NCBI GenBank assembly: GCA_945952045.1
Contig: CAMFHE010000025.1
Coordinates: 1-64,000, forward strand
From: an uncultured Rhizobium sp.
Lineage (GTDB): Bacteria; Pseudomonadota; Alphaproteobacteria; Rhizobiales; Rhizobiaceae
Reading direction: 5' to 3'
DNA: 64,000 bases
The position numbers and the translations under genes were made by a program. Position 1 is the first letter of the stretch; every line of letters starts with the position of its first letter. Below are positions 53,664 through 62,674 of the stretch, in pieces. The notes beneath the pieces were generated by a model that was given only the letters and a program-made list of their open reading frames with translations, ran no database searches and had not been told where the DNA came from.

Positions 53664-54053
53664 TCAAATCCCGTCCTCTGCGGCCATCTCGGCCCGGACG
53701 GCACGGGCGACGCGAAAGGCCTCGACGCCGGCGGGCACGCCACAATAGACGGCGATCTGCAAGAGCGCGGCCTGGAGTTCCTTTTCCGTCAGCCCATTGC
53801 GAATGGCGCCACGGAAATGCAGGCCGAATTCATGCATGCGGTTGCTTGCCGCCAGCATGCCTAGATTGAGTAGGCTGCGCTGCCGGAGGTCGAGGCCGTC
53901 ATCCGTCCAGGCCATGCCCCAGCAGTATTCGTTGAGCAAGTCCTGCAAGGGGTTCGAAAAGGTGTCGGCCTGACGCATCGCGCGGTCGACATAGTCGTCG
54001 CCCAGCACGCGTCGTCGGATGTGTTCACCGTTTTTCCGCAGGGTCTCATCCAT
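53664..54053 (-). CDS. carboxymuconolactone decarboxylase family protein
   Basis: A 129-residue CMD-family protein (PcaC/AhpD fold). RQRSLLNLGMLAASNRMHEFGLHFRGAIRNGLTEKELQAALLQIAVYCGVPAGVEAF is the family core. The AhpD CxxC is missing, so it is not a peroxidase partner but PcaC-like. It is the last gene of the 58474-53664 cluster and overlaps the hydrolase stop by 8 bases. In that cluster it could act on a ring-opening or lactone product. Confidence 0.88.
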   Translation of the reverse strand: MDETLRKNGEHIRRRVLGDDYVDRAMRQADTFSNPLQDLLNEYCWGMAWTDDGLDLRQRSLLNLGMLAASNRMHEFGLHFRGAIRNGLTEKELQAALLQIAVYCGVPAGVEAFRVARAVRAEMAAEDGI

Positions 54054-54858
54054 GGGCAGCCTCCGTCTGGGTCAGGAAGTCGCCAACGGTAGTCGCCACG
54101 ACATCCGGCGCCTCGATGAGGATGGAATGGCGAAGGCCCGGAAAGATGCAAAGCTGCGATCCGGGGATGCGTTCATGCATGTATCGGGCCATGCGTGGAT
54201 TGGACCCAGCGTCGTCCTCGCCGGTGGCGATCAGCGTGGGGCAGCGGATCTGGTCGAGAAAACCGCCGAAATCGGTTTCGGCGAGCACCCGGTAGGCGGA
54301 TGCGTAGCAATCCGGATCGTTCTCCGCATCGCGGGCGCGGAGCCGGTCGATGATTGCGGGATTGTTTTCCTGGAACGCCTCCGTCAGCCAGCGGGAAAGC
54401 GATGCATTGTGGTGATCGGCGGGCGTGCCGGCCTGGAGCGCAGCCAGCCGGGCAAGCACGCGCTCGCGCTCCTCCGGCGTGCGCCCCGCGACGGTGGACA
54501 GCAGAACCAGCCGCCGCAGCCTCGGCAGATGCGTCAGCGCCAGGCGCTGGGCGATGAGGCCGCCGAGCGAAAAGCCGGCCAGGTTGAACGTCGGGAAACC
54601 GGCCTTGTCGGCAAGCGCCAGCGTTTCGGCCACGAAATCGTCGATCTCGTAGCGCCCCCTGACCCGGCTCGACCGGCCGTGCCCGCGCAGGTCGAAGGTC
54701 AGGATCGTGAAACGGTCCTTCAGCCGTTCCACGACGCCAGACCACGCCTCTAGATAGGAGCCGACCCCGTGGATGCAGACGAGCGGCTCGCCGCCGTCGC
54801 CATCGATGCGATAGTTGAGAGTGACCTCGCCGACCCTGTGTTCTCCCGCCGTGCCCAT
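54046..54858 (-). CDS. alpha/beta hydrolase
   Basis: A 270-residue alpha/beta-fold hydrolase. It has VCIHGVGSYLEAW (oxyanion hole), the nucleophile elbow NLAGFSLGGLIAQ with Ser, and a final His in FPGLRHSILIEAPD; Asp in ATGEDDAGSNP is the third member. The ATG at 54858 lies just two bases after the stop of the monooxygenase, so the longer open frame is discarded. It resembles enol-lactone or carbon-carbon hydrolases (PcaD/BphD type). It sits between the monooxygenase and the carboxymuconolactone-type gene, consistent with a degradation route. Confidence 0.87.
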   Translation of the reverse strand: MGTAGEHRVGEVTLNYRIDGDGGEPLVCIHGVGSYLEAWSGVVERLKDRFTILTFDLRGHGRSSRVRGRYEIDDFVAETLALADKAGFPTFNLAGFSLGGLIAQRLALTHLPRLRRLVLLSTVAGRTPEERERVLARLAALQAGTPADHHNASLSRWLTEAFQENNPAIIDRLRARDAENDPDCYASAYRVLAETDFGGFLDQIRCPTLIATGEDDAGSNPRMARYMHERIPGSQLCIFPGLRHSILIEAPDVVATTVGDFLTQTEAAHG

Positions 54859-54860
54859 GA

Positions 54861-55937
54861 TCAGCGCCCCACGGCCGCCCGCTTGCGCTCGCTTTCGCGG
54901 GCGGCGAAGACCGGCATGATTTCCTTGACGAAAAGCTCGATGGTGCGCTTCTGCAACTCGAAGGGCAGGTTGAAGATGAGGCCGAGACAATACTGATCGA
55001 CGCCGGCGGCTTCGTAGGCCAAAAGCTTCTCGATCACCTCGTCCGGCGTGCCGAACATCAGGTTCTTGCGGATGCTTTCCGGATTGTAGTTCTCCTTGCC
55101 CCTCACCGCCTCGTAGGGCACGGCCTCGGGATAACCGTCCTTCACGGCGCCGATGTTCTGCATCAGGTTCTCGAAGGCGCGGCCGTAATCGATGCTGTGC
55201 CGCACGGCGCGTTCCCAGCCGTCCGGCCGGTCGTAGACGCAGGTGCGGCGCTGCATCATGAAGCGCGGGCGCGGCACCTCCGGATGGTCGGCGACGGCCT
55301 TCTCGAACTTGTCGGCCAGCACCTGGATTTCGGCGGCGGGCGCCGAAAGCGGCGTCGAAAGGATGCTGGCGCCATTGGCGACGGCCCAGTCGAAGGTGCC
55401 GGGATCGCGCGCGGCGACCCAGATGCGCGGATGCGGCTGCTGCAGCGGCTTCGGAACGGCGGCAGCGACCGGGAATTTCCAATAGTGCCCGTCATGGGCG
55501 TAATCGCCCTGCCACAGCTTTTTCACTGCCGGCACCAGCTCCTTCATGTAGGCGACGCCCTCCTGCTGGGGCATGCCGCCGGCCATGCGGTCGAACTCGT
55601 ACTGGTAGGAACCGCGTGCGATGCCGAATTCGAGGCGGCCGTTCGTCAGGTGGTCGCAAAGCGCGGATTCGCCGGCAAGGCGGATCGGGTTCCAGTAGGG
55701 CGCGACCAGCGTCGAGGTGCCCAGGCGGATGTTCTGTGTGTGCTGCGCCAGCCAGACGAGGGTCTGGAAGGGGTTCGGCGAGATCGTGCATTCCAGCGTG
55801 TGGTGCTCGGCGGTCCAGAGCGTCTCGAAGCCGCCTTCGTCCGCCATGCGGGCCAGCGTCAGGAGATTGCTCTTGACCGTTTCCATGGAGACGCCCGGCG
55901 TGAAACGTTCCATGGTGAGCGAAACTGCGAACTTCAT
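54861..55937 (-). CDS. luciferase-like flavin monooxygenase
   Basis: A 358-residue LLM-class TIM-barrel monooxygenase that uses reduced FMN and oxygen. ARMADEGGFETLWTAEHHTLECTISPNPFQTLVWLAQHTQNIRLGTS and LEFGIARGSYQYEFDRMAGG are typical of the bacterial luciferase family. FMNH2 should come from the flavin reductase at 57476-58474 in the same operon. The substrate is unknown; amine, nitrilotriacetate-like or heterocycle oxygenation would be possible. Confidence 0.9.
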   Translation of the reverse strand: MKFAVSLTMERFTPGVSMETVKSNLLTLARMADEGGFETLWTAEHHTLECTISPNPFQTLVWLAQHTQNIRLGTSTLVAPYWNPIRLAGESALCDHLTNGRLEFGIARGSYQYEFDRMAGGMPQQEGVAYMKELVPAVKKLWQGDYAHDGHYWKFPVAAAVPKPLQQPHPRIWVAARDPGTFDWAVANGASILSTPLSAPAAEIQVLADKFEKAVADHPEVPRPRFMMQRRTCVYDRPDGWERAVRHSIDYGRAFENLMQNIGAVKDGYPEAVPYEAVRGKENYNPESIRKNLMFGTPDEVIEKLLAYEAAGVDQYCLGLIFNLPFELQKRTIELFVKEIMPVFAARESERKRAAVGR

Positions 55938-55959
55938 GGGTTCTGCCTTTCGATGCCTG

Positions 55960-57474
55960 TTACTTGAGACGAATGACGAAGGGGTCCTGCATGGCGCCCG
56001 AATAGTCGATGATGACGTTTTTCAGCCGCGAGAACTCGTACATGACCTCGAAGCCGCCGCGCCGGCCGTAGCCGCTCTCCTTGAAGCCGCCATTGGCGGA
56101 CATGAAGGAGGCGGAGCGATAGGTGTTGATCCAGACCGTGCCGGCCTCGATGCGGTTGGCGAAGCGCAGCGCCCGGTCGATATCCTTCGTCCAGATGCCG
56201 GAGGCGAGGCCGTAGCGCGTGTCGTTGGCGAGCTGGATCATTTCCTCTTCGTCACGGAAGGGCATGACGCCGACCACCGGGCCGAAAAGCTCGTCGCGCA
56301 TGAAGGTCATGTCGTTGCGGGCATCGACCATGACGGTCGGCTCGAAATACCAACCGCCGGGCGCGAGTTCCGCCTTCTGCGGCCGGCCGCCGCCGGTGGC
56401 GACTTTCGCGCCTTCCCGGACACCCGAGGCAACATAGGATTCGACCTTGGAAAGCTGGTCGGCCAGCGCCAGCGGCCCGATATCCGTCTCGTCCACGGTC
56501 GGCAGGCCGACGCGGATGCGCTGCGTGCGGGCGACGAGGGCCTCGACGAACCGGTCATAGGCGCTCGCCTCGACGAAGCAGCGCGAGCCGGCGACGCAGG
56601 TCTGGCCCGCCGCCGCGAAGACGCCGGAAACGACGCCGTTGACCGCATGCTCGATATCGACATCGCCGAAGACCACATGCGGCGACTTGCCGCCGAGTTC
56701 CATGGAGCAGGGAACGAGGTTCTGCGCCGCGTTGCCGGCAATGCGCCGGCCGGTCGCGGTGCTGCCGGTGAAGACGTATTTGGCAACGCCCGGATGGCGC
56801 GTCAGCGCTTCGCCCGCGCTTTTGCCGGTGCCGGTGACGACGTTGACGACGCCGGCCGGGAAGCCCGCCGCATGGATGAGTTCGGCCAGCGCCAGCGTCG
56901 AGGCCGTTGCGTGTTCGGAGGGCTTGATGACGACGGTGTTGCCGATGGCAAGGCACGGCGCCAGCGTGCCGGTGAGCAGCATCAGCGGCGAATTCCAGGG
57001 CGTGATCATCCCGACGACGCCGAGCGGTTCGCGCAGGTTGAGGTTCAGCGTATCCAGCCGGTTGATCGGGATCGTGTCGCCCTGCAGCTTGTCGGCCATG
57101 CCGGCGAAATAGTGGTAGCTGTCCGGCATGGCCCGCATCTGGGCACGTGTCTCTTTCAGGAGCTTGCCGTTGTCACGGGTCTCGATTTCGGCAAGCGTAT
57201 CGGCATTGGCGCGGACCAGCTCGGCCAGGCGACGCATCAGCGCGCCACGGTCGGTCTGCGTCATGCGCCGCCATTCGGGATTGCGGAAGGCGGTGGTGGC
57301 GGCGGCGACAGCCGCGTCCACATCCTCTGCGCCGGCCTCGGCCAATTCGTACCAGGGCTTGCCGGTCGTCGGATCGTAGCTCTCGATATAGGCGCCGCTC
57401 TTCGGGGCGACGAACTCGCCGCCGATGAACAGCTGCTGGCGCGAACCTTCGATGGTGCTGACAGTCGTCTTCAT
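55960..57474 (-). CDS. aldehyde dehydrogenase
   Basis: A 504-residue NAD(P)-dependent aldehyde dehydrogenase. The motifs GVVGMITPWNSPLMLLTGTLAPCLAIGNTVVIKPSE, MELGGKSPHVVFGDVDIE and the catalytic cysteine in AAGQTCVAGSRCFVEA are complete. It resembles betaine-aldehyde and hydroxymuconic-semialdehyde dehydrogenases. The gene lies between the flavin reductase (one base gap) and the monooxygenase. It probably oxidises the aldehyde released by the monooxygenase. Confidence 0.92.
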   Translation of the reverse strand: MKTTVSTIEGSRQQLFIGGEFVAPKSGAYIESYDPTTGKPWYELAEAGAEDVDAAVAAATTAFRNPEWRRMTQTDRGALMRRLAELVRANADTLAEIETRDNGKLLKETRAQMRAMPDSYHYFAGMADKLQGDTIPINRLDTLNLNLREPLGVVGMITPWNSPLMLLTGTLAPCLAIGNTVVIKPSEHATASTLALAELIHAAGFPAGVVNVVTGTGKSAGEALTRHPGVAKYVFTGSTATGRRIAGNAAQNLVPCSMELGGKSPHVVFGDVDIEHAVNGVVSGVFAAAGQTCVAGSRCFVEASAYDRFVEALVARTQRIRVGLPTVDETDIGPLALADQLSKVESYVASGVREGAKVATGGGRPQKAELAPGGWYFEPTVMVDARNDMTFMRDELFGPVVGVMPFRDEEEMIQLANDTRYGLASGIWTKDIDRALRFANRIEAGTVWINTYRSASFMSANGGFKESGYGRRGGFEVMYEFSRLKNVIIDYSGAMQDPFVIRLK

Positions 57475-57475
57475 C

Positions 57476-58474
57476 TCATTGTCCTTGATCTTGGTTGTGT
57501 GTGGCCTGGAGCCAGGCGCGGGCCTGTCCGTCGATCATCGCGACGCGGCCGCCATCGTCGGAATCCATGTAAATGCCGAAGCGGCCCGCATGCCGCTCCT
57601 GCACGTAGCGCCGCAGCATGGCGCGCAGTTCGTGGGTGGCGATGGCGTCATAGGGAAGGTCGTCGACCGGGAAGAAACGCAGGCTTTCCGGCAGCGCGAC
57701 ATCGGCGCCCTCGCCCGCAAGCCGGGCGCGGTAGACGAGATAGCCGGGATCGCTGTCGGCGACGTCGAAGACGGAATAGAGGAAAGTCTCCTCCGGCATC
57801 AGCCGCAGCGCGTCGCCGCCGTCCAGCATCAGCTGGCTGTCGGCCTTGCGGCGGCGGGCGGATGGCAGCACCCAGCCACCCTTGCCGTCCGAGCGCAGCA
57901 GAAGCCGCTCGCCGGCCTCGACGAGATAACCGATGATCATGCCGTGCGAGGCGAGCCAGCCATTGGGCAGCGGATCCTTGACGCTGGCATATTGGCCGCG
58001 GCAGAAGCCGAGCGGCGCCGTCGGGCTGGTGCCGAAGGCCCGTACCTGGCCGATGAGGATGGCATGGTCGCCGGCATCGACCGAATTGTAGAGACTGCAA
58101 TCGAACCAGGTGAGGCTATCGGTCAGAACCGGCGCGCCGGTGTGCACCGCGTCGTGATTGACCGACAGGAACTTGTCGGGCGACTTGGACGCGAAGGTCG
58201 CCGAGACATCGACCTGGCCCTCATGCAGGATATTGACCGCGAAACAGTTCGACGCGGTAAAGGCCGCATAGCTGGAAGCCGACTTCGCCACGCAGACGAG
58301 CAGCAGCGGCGGATCGAGCGAGACGGAGGTGAAGGAGTTCGCCGTCATGCCGCGCGGCGTCCCGTCGGCCTCGCGCGTGGTAAGGACCGTGACCCCCGTG
58401 ACGAACGTGCCGAAAGCACGGCGCAACGCGACGGGATCGATGGGTGCGTCGCTTTTTGCCGCCTGTTCCGCCAT
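57476..58474 (-). CDS. flavin reductase with an additional C-terminal domain
   Basis: A 332-residue protein, twice the length of ordinary flavin reductases. Residues 1-165 are the FMN-reductase domain (LRRAFGTFVTGVTVLTTREADGTPRGMTANSFTSVSLDPPLLLVCV, then FDCSLYN). Residues about 170-332 form an extra domain with a Nudix-like strand pattern (LLRSDGKGGWVLPSA, FLYSVFD, YLVYRARLAGE, FFPVDDLPYDAI), but without a clear Nudix box. It starts after a GAGGAGGAG ribosome-binding site and leads the monooxygenase operon; it supplies FMNH2 to the LLM enzyme at 54861-55937. The extra domain may sense or bind a cluster metabolite. Confidence 0.88.
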   Translation of the reverse strand: MAEQAAKSDAPIDPVALRRAFGTFVTGVTVLTTREADGTPRGMTANSFTSVSLDPPLLLVCVAKSASSYAAFTASNCFAVNILHEGQVDVSATFASKSPDKFLSVNHDAVHTGAPVLTDSLTWFDCSLYNSVDAGDHAILIGQVRAFGTSPTAPLGFCRGQYASVKDPLPNGWLASHGMIIGYLVEAGERLLLRSDGKGGWVLPSARRRKADSQLMLDGGDALRLMPEETFLYSVFDVADSDPGYLVYRARLAGEGADVALPESLRFFPVDDLPYDAIATHELRAMLRRYVQERHAGRFGIYMDSDDGGRVAMIDGQARAWLQATHNQDQGQ

Positions 58475-58605
58475 GCCCTGGTTCTCCTCCTCGGTTCGTT
58501 GGCAGAAAGCTAACCGTCGGTGGCCGGCGCTTCTTCCTGTGAGCCAGAGGAGGTGATGGAAGAGTTATGCTGCGGTTCGGAGGAGGATTGGGGCGGCGCT
58601 CCCCT

Positions 58606-60420
58606 TCAGCGTTCGCCGAAGGCGCGATTGTCGATAACGCTGTGGAGGCGAAGAGCAAGCTCCACGGAAAAGCGCCGTTCGGGCGTCTCGACATCGATGC
58701 CGAAAAGCTCCTGGATGCGCGCCAGCCTGTAGCGCAGCGTCGTGACGTGCAGGCCGAGGCGGTCGGCGCAGGCCTGGCTGCGGCAGCCTTCCTCCAAATA
58801 GACGGAAAGCGTTTCGAGATAGGGCGTGCCGTTCTCCCGGTCGTGCTCGGCAATCGCCCCGATGCTGTCGCGCACGAAGCTGCGCACGTCGCCGACATCG
58901 GCGGCGGAAACCAGCATCGGCAGCGGCCCGAAGTCCTGCGTCGACAGCGCCCCGGTCAGCCCGAAGGAGCGGCCGATGCGGATCATCCGGCTGCACCGCT
59001 CCCAGGCGCCCGGATAGTCGTCGAGGCCATCGCAGCGATCGCCGGCAACCACGATGGGCGCCTCGTCGAAATAGCGGCCGAGATCTTCCGCGATCCGCCG
59101 CATCAGCTTTGTCGTGCGCTCCTGCCGCCGCCCCGCTTCGTGCGGCACGAGGCAGACGACGCCGCCTTCGATGGCCACCAGCCCGGCCTCGGCCGAGGCC
59201 TGCTGCATGATGCGCGACAGCGTGTGCTCGACATCGACGGAGCCGCCGCCAAACGCCTTGGTGCGTTCGGGAAAGTCGACGACGATCATCTGTTGCGGCA
59301 AGGAGAAATCGAGTCCGAGCCGGGCCGCGCGCTGGCTGACATCGGCCGCATCGCGCCAGCGCCGCTCGACGATCTCGAAGAAGAGTTCGCTCTGGGTGCG
59401 CGTCTCGAACCGGAACCGCAGGAAGCTGCGCATCATCTGGACGCTGAGCGCGAATCTGGCGCTGTCGAGCATCAACTGGTCCAGCTCACCCTCGGCTGCC
59501 GACGGGAAGATCACCAGCGCGCCGACCAGCTGCCTGTCGACCGTCAGGGGCTCGACGCGGGCCGAGACCCGCAGCCGTCGCGCGCCATCCTCGATGAAGA
59601 TCGGCGCCGTTTCCGTGCTGCCGCGCTCCACCGCATCGCGCGCCGCCCTGGTCAGCACGCGGGCAAAGGCCGTCGGCGCTGCCGCCTGCCATGCGGCATC
59701 GTCGAAATCCGCGGGCAAGGGGGAGCGCCCGGCGATCACCTGGTTGACCGTGAAATCCACCACCACGAGCGGATTGGGCAGCAACCGCCCCACCATTGCC
59801 GCAAGCGAGGAGACGGAACCGTCGCTCAGCACGTGCTCCAGCAGCGAGGTATGTGCCGTCAGCGCCCGGTCGAGCCGTTCGGCCGCGCGTTTTTCGGCCG
59901 TCAGCCGGTGTTCCTTCTCCACAGCGAGCGCACCGAGATGGATGATGGTCCCGAGGAAGGCGAGGTCGTCCTCCGTCACCTCCGTCACGGTGCGGGCGAT
60001 CACACTCAGCACCATCGGGCGACCTTGCGCATCCGCGCAATTCATCGGCATGACCAGCACGGTACGGTAATCGCGCTCGAAGGCTTCCTTGCGATAGCCG
60101 GGGAATTCCGCGCTTTCGCGCGCATCGCGGATATAAACCGGCTCGTTGCGCTGAAGCGCAATCAGCGACGGGCTGTTGGCAAGCTCCCACCGGTCGGGAA
60201 GATGGCGATGGATGAGCGTCGGATCGTGCCGGACGATGACATAGGCATAACCATGCGCGGCATCGATGCTCATGATCGAGCCGAGCGCCCAGTTGGCATG
60301 CCGGCAGGCGGCCGCGATCAGATGCTGCAGCACCGTCGTCAGGTCGCCGCCGCTGTTGATCTGGCTCGCGACGTCGCGAAGCGAAAGTATCCTTGATTTC
60401 TGGCTCAACGCGCTGCGCAC
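58606..60420 (-). CDS. PucR-family regulator with GAF domain
   Basis: A 604-residue regulator. Residues about 10-160 are a GAF domain (LSLRDVASQINSGGDLTTVLQHLIAAAC). A middle CdaR-like region follows, and the C-terminal PucR helix-turn-helix is LSVYLEEGCRSQACADRLGLHVTTLRYRLARIQELFGIDVETPERRF. No ATG near the conserved N-terminus has a good ribosome-binding site. I choose GTG at 60420, because the longer frame would overlap the divergent gene; this start is uncertain. It probably controls the flavin-monooxygenase cluster downstream and the divergent AA_synth gene. Confidence 0.83.
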   Translation of the reverse strand: MRSALSQKSRILSLRDVASQINSGGDLTTVLQHLIAAACRHANWALGSIMSIDAAHGYAYVIVRHDPTLIHRHLPDRWELANSPSLIALQRNEPVYIRDARESAEFPGYRKEAFERDYRTVLVMPMNCADAQGRPMVLSVIARTVTEVTEDDLAFLGTIIHLGALAVEKEHRLTAEKRAAERLDRALTAHTSLLEHVLSDGSVSSLAAMVGRLLPNPLVVVDFTVNQVIAGRSPLPADFDDAAWQAAAPTAFARVLTRAARDAVERGSTETAPIFIEDGARRLRVSARVEPLTVDRQLVGALVIFPSAAEGELDQLMLDSARFALSVQMMRSFLRFRFETRTQSELFFEIVERRWRDAADVSQRAARLGLDFSLPQQMIVVDFPERTKAFGGGSVDVEHTLSRIMQQASAEAGLVAIEGGVVCLVPHEAGRRQERTTKLMRRIAEDLGRYFDEAPIVVAGDRCDGLDDYPGAWERCSRMIRIGRSFGLTGALSTQDFGPLPMLVSAADVGDVRSFVRDSIGAIAEHDRENGTPYLETLSVYLEEGCRSQACADRLGLHVTTLRYRLARIQELFGIDVETPERRFSVELALRLHSVIDNRAFGER

Positions 60421-60475
60421 TCCCGTCCGAGAGCCATGATAATGCGGCGCAACGCCGGCGAAAGCTACTTGTTTT

Positions 60476-60505
60476 CGGAGGAGGCGCCAGCACCCATTTC
60501 CTCCG
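60476..60505. promoter_or_regulatory. inverted repeat in the PucR/AA_synth divergent region
   Basis: CGGAGGA (60476-60482) and TCCTCCG (60499-60505) are perfect 7-bp arms 16 bases apart. The 11-mer TTCGGAGGAGG (60474-60484) recurs at 58576-58586, upstream of the flavin-reductase operon. It is a candidate PucR site. Confidence 0.45.
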
Positions 60506-60573
60506 CTAAATAGGAAGACCCTACGCTGTTGCGCGCTAGTCTGGCGAGACATTCAATGGACGATGGACGCGAC

Positions 60574-61176
60574 ATGGCCTACGGCATCAGAAAGATCTGC
60601 ACCTTCCTGGAAGAAACCCACATCGAAGGCGGCAAGGCCGCGTCGCGACCCCTCAACATCGTCGTCGTGGCCGCCATCATCGAAAATCCGTGGGCCGGTA
60701 AGGGTTTCGTCGAAAACCTACGACCGGAGATCATTCGCATCGCCGGGCCGCTCAGCGAGGAAATGACGCGCCGGCTGCTCGCGCAGATGCCGGCGGAGTC
60801 AATCGAGGCCTGCGGCAAGGCCGCGGCGGTCGGCGTCAACGGCGAGGTCGAGCATGCCTCGGCGATGATCCATACGCTGCGCTTCGGCAATCCTTTCCGC
60901 AATGCGATCGGCGGCACGAACTACCTCGAATTCGCCAACACCCGCAACGCGCCGGGGGCGCTGCTCTCCCTGCCGATGATGCACAAGAGCGAGACGGGCA
61001 AGCGTTCCCACTTCCTGACCGCCAATTTCCAGATCGCGGATGCGCCGCATCCCGACGAGATCGTCATTGCGATTGCCGCAGCCGACGGCGGACGCCTGCA
61101 TGCCCGCATCGCGGACCGCTTCCAGGATACGGCGGAGATGGAGGCGGAGCTTGCCGCAAGCGCCGGCAAGCCCTGA
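60574..61176 (+). CDS. amino acid synthesis (AA_synth) family protein
   Basis: A 200-residue protein of the AA_synth family (PF06684), whose biochemical function is unknown in spite of its name. IRKICTFLEETHIEGG, the central EACGKAAAVGVNGEVEHASAMIHTLRFGNPFRNAIGG and the DEIVIAIAAADGGRLHARI segment are characteristic. The ATG at 60574 fits the usual MxxxIRK start; an ATG 18 bases before it is possible. It is divergent from PucR and close to a flavin-monooxygenase cluster. Confidence 0.83.
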   Translation: MAYGIRKICTFLEETHIEGGKAASRPLNIVVVAAIIENPWAGKGFVENLRPEIIRIAGPLSEEMTRRLLAQMPAESIEACGKAAAVGVNGEVEHASAMIHTLRFGNPFRNAIGGTNYLEFANTRNAPGALLSLPMMHKSETGKRSHFLTANFQIADAPHPDEIVIAIAAADGGRLHARIADRFQDTAEMEAELAASAGKP

Positions 61177-61361
61177 GCCGGGCGCGGCAGGCTCCCGTCG
61201 ATCACATGAAACGCGACGCCATGGCTGTTCGAGCGCGTGTAGGCGCCATGACGACAAGATGGATTGGCTGCATGCGCCTGCTCAACCCATGGCGCTTACG
61301 TGAAGGGTATAAATTGCCCGACGGTTGATTGCCGTGTGGAAAGTCCAGCAATGGCGAGGGC

Positions 61362-62387
61362 TCAGCTTTCCGGGATGTTTTCCCGGAAAATCACCTGAAG
61401 TCTCGGTGGGTGATAGTCGGTCTGTTGGCCTAAGACGGCTGCCTTGAGCATGGCCAAAGCTTCTCGTGCTTCAACACGTGGGTTCTGGTCAATGACCGCG
61501 TCGATGGTGCCGTTCAGCAAAAAGCGCTTGCTGGTTTCCGTCAATTCATGCCCAACAAAGATGATCGAGCTTTCCAATCTGGCTTCCTCGAGAGCCTGTC
61601 CGATGCCGGAATTGCCCGCGCCTATATTGTAGATGCCTGCAAGATCGGGATGCCGGCTCAAAAGCGCGGCGGTCTCTGCATAAGCCCGTTCACGGTCATC
61701 GCGGATCTCGCGCAAGGAAACGATTTCCATGTCTGGAAACTCTTCCGTGATCACGTGACGAAAGCCCATTTCCCGCTCTTCATGGCCGCGGTAGGAAAAC
61801 GAGCCGGCAAACAGGGCGATTTTCTGTGTTTTGCCACGTCCGAGCAATCGACCGAGCAGATAGCCCGCCAGTCGGCCTGCGGCACGATTGTCGATGCCGA
61901 CATAGCCAAAACGCGGCACATGCAAAATATCCGAGGCGAGCGTTACGATCGGAATACCGGACGAGGCCACATGCCGCATCGCCTCGCGCACCGTCGGGTG
62001 ATCGAGCGCGATGACGCCGATGCCATCGGTGGCTCCGATCAGGCCCGTCAACGACCGGGCAAGGCTATCGGGGCTGAACCCCTCGATTGAATGGATCCGC
62101 ACATTGAGGTCCGTCTGAGCCGCTCCCTGACTGGCGATCTGGGAAACCAGGTTGGCGACGAAGGTGTTCGTTCCGGCCGGCAGAATGAAGTCGAGCCGGA
62201 TGCCGTCGGCTGCCGTCCCTGGCATTTCAGGATCGGCGGCGGCGGCGAGATAGCCGAGCTTCTGCGCCGTTGCGACGACGATCGCACGCGTGCGTTCGCG
62301 CACACCGTCGCGATTGTTCAACACCCGGTCGACCGTTGCCGGGGATACGCCGGCTTCGCGCGCAATGTCAGCCAAGGTGGAACGCAA
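61362..62387 (-). CDS. LacI-family transcriptional regulator
   Basis: A 341-residue LacI/PurR-type regulator. The helix-turn-helix is STLADIAREAGVSPATVDRVLNNRDGVRERT, followed by a sugar-binding-like domain (LDFILPAGTNTFVANLVSQI, GIGVIALDHPTVREAMRHVASSGIPIVTLASD). The start is TTG at 62387, placed 6 bases after AGGAGA; the frame is open for another 19 codons but lacks a ribosome-binding site there. It is divergent from the solute-binding gene at 62675, and the space between is rich in AAATGAT repeats and a TGATGA-N5-TCATCA dyad. Confidence 0.87.
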   Translation of the reverse strand: MRSTLADIAREAGVSPATVDRVLNNRDGVRERTRAIVVATAQKLGYLAAAADPEMPGTAADGIRLDFILPAGTNTFVANLVSQIASQGAAQTDLNVRIHSIEGFSPDSLARSLTGLIGATDGIGVIALDHPTVREAMRHVASSGIPIVTLASDILHVPRFGYVGIDNRAAGRLAGYLLGRLLGRGKTQKIALFAGSFSYRGHEEREMGFRHVITEEFPDMEIVSLREIRDDRERAYAETAALLSRHPDLAGIYNIGAGNSGIGQALEEARLESSIIFVGHELTETSKRFLLNGTIDAVIDQNPRVEAREALAMLKAAVLGQQTDYHPPRLQVIFRENIPES

Positions 62388-62494
62388 TCCGACTCTCCTC
62401 TGGAATGATGGAAAATGATGTATTCGGCCGCCGCTGAAATACAAGTGTCCAGCCGATCCGTCCGCAAAAAATCAGCTCGGGAACAGCGGCTGTG

Positions 62495-62511
62495 TGATGA
62501 ATATGTCATCA
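62495..62511. promoter_or_regulatory. candidate LacI-type operator
   Basis: TGATGA ATATG TCATCA, a 6-bp dyad with a 5-base centre in the divergent region between the LacI gene and the solute-binding gene. Near it are repeated AATGAT units at 62404, 62413, 62555, 62565 and 62585. Confidence 0.45.
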
Positions 62512-62674
62512 TTTCTTGCCGGCGCCCGCTATTGCCCTTCAATTTTTGTGTCAAAATGATGTAAAATGATTTATTTAGATTTGAAATGATTATTTATGGC
62601 GTTGACAATGGGGTATGTCGGCATCATAAAGCATCAAGCTGACGAGGAGACGTTGGCTTGGGAGGAGAACAGCT

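Noticed and set aside
58567..60396. 609-codon open frame on the plus strand
   Set aside because: It is the antisense shadow of the PucR-type regulator.
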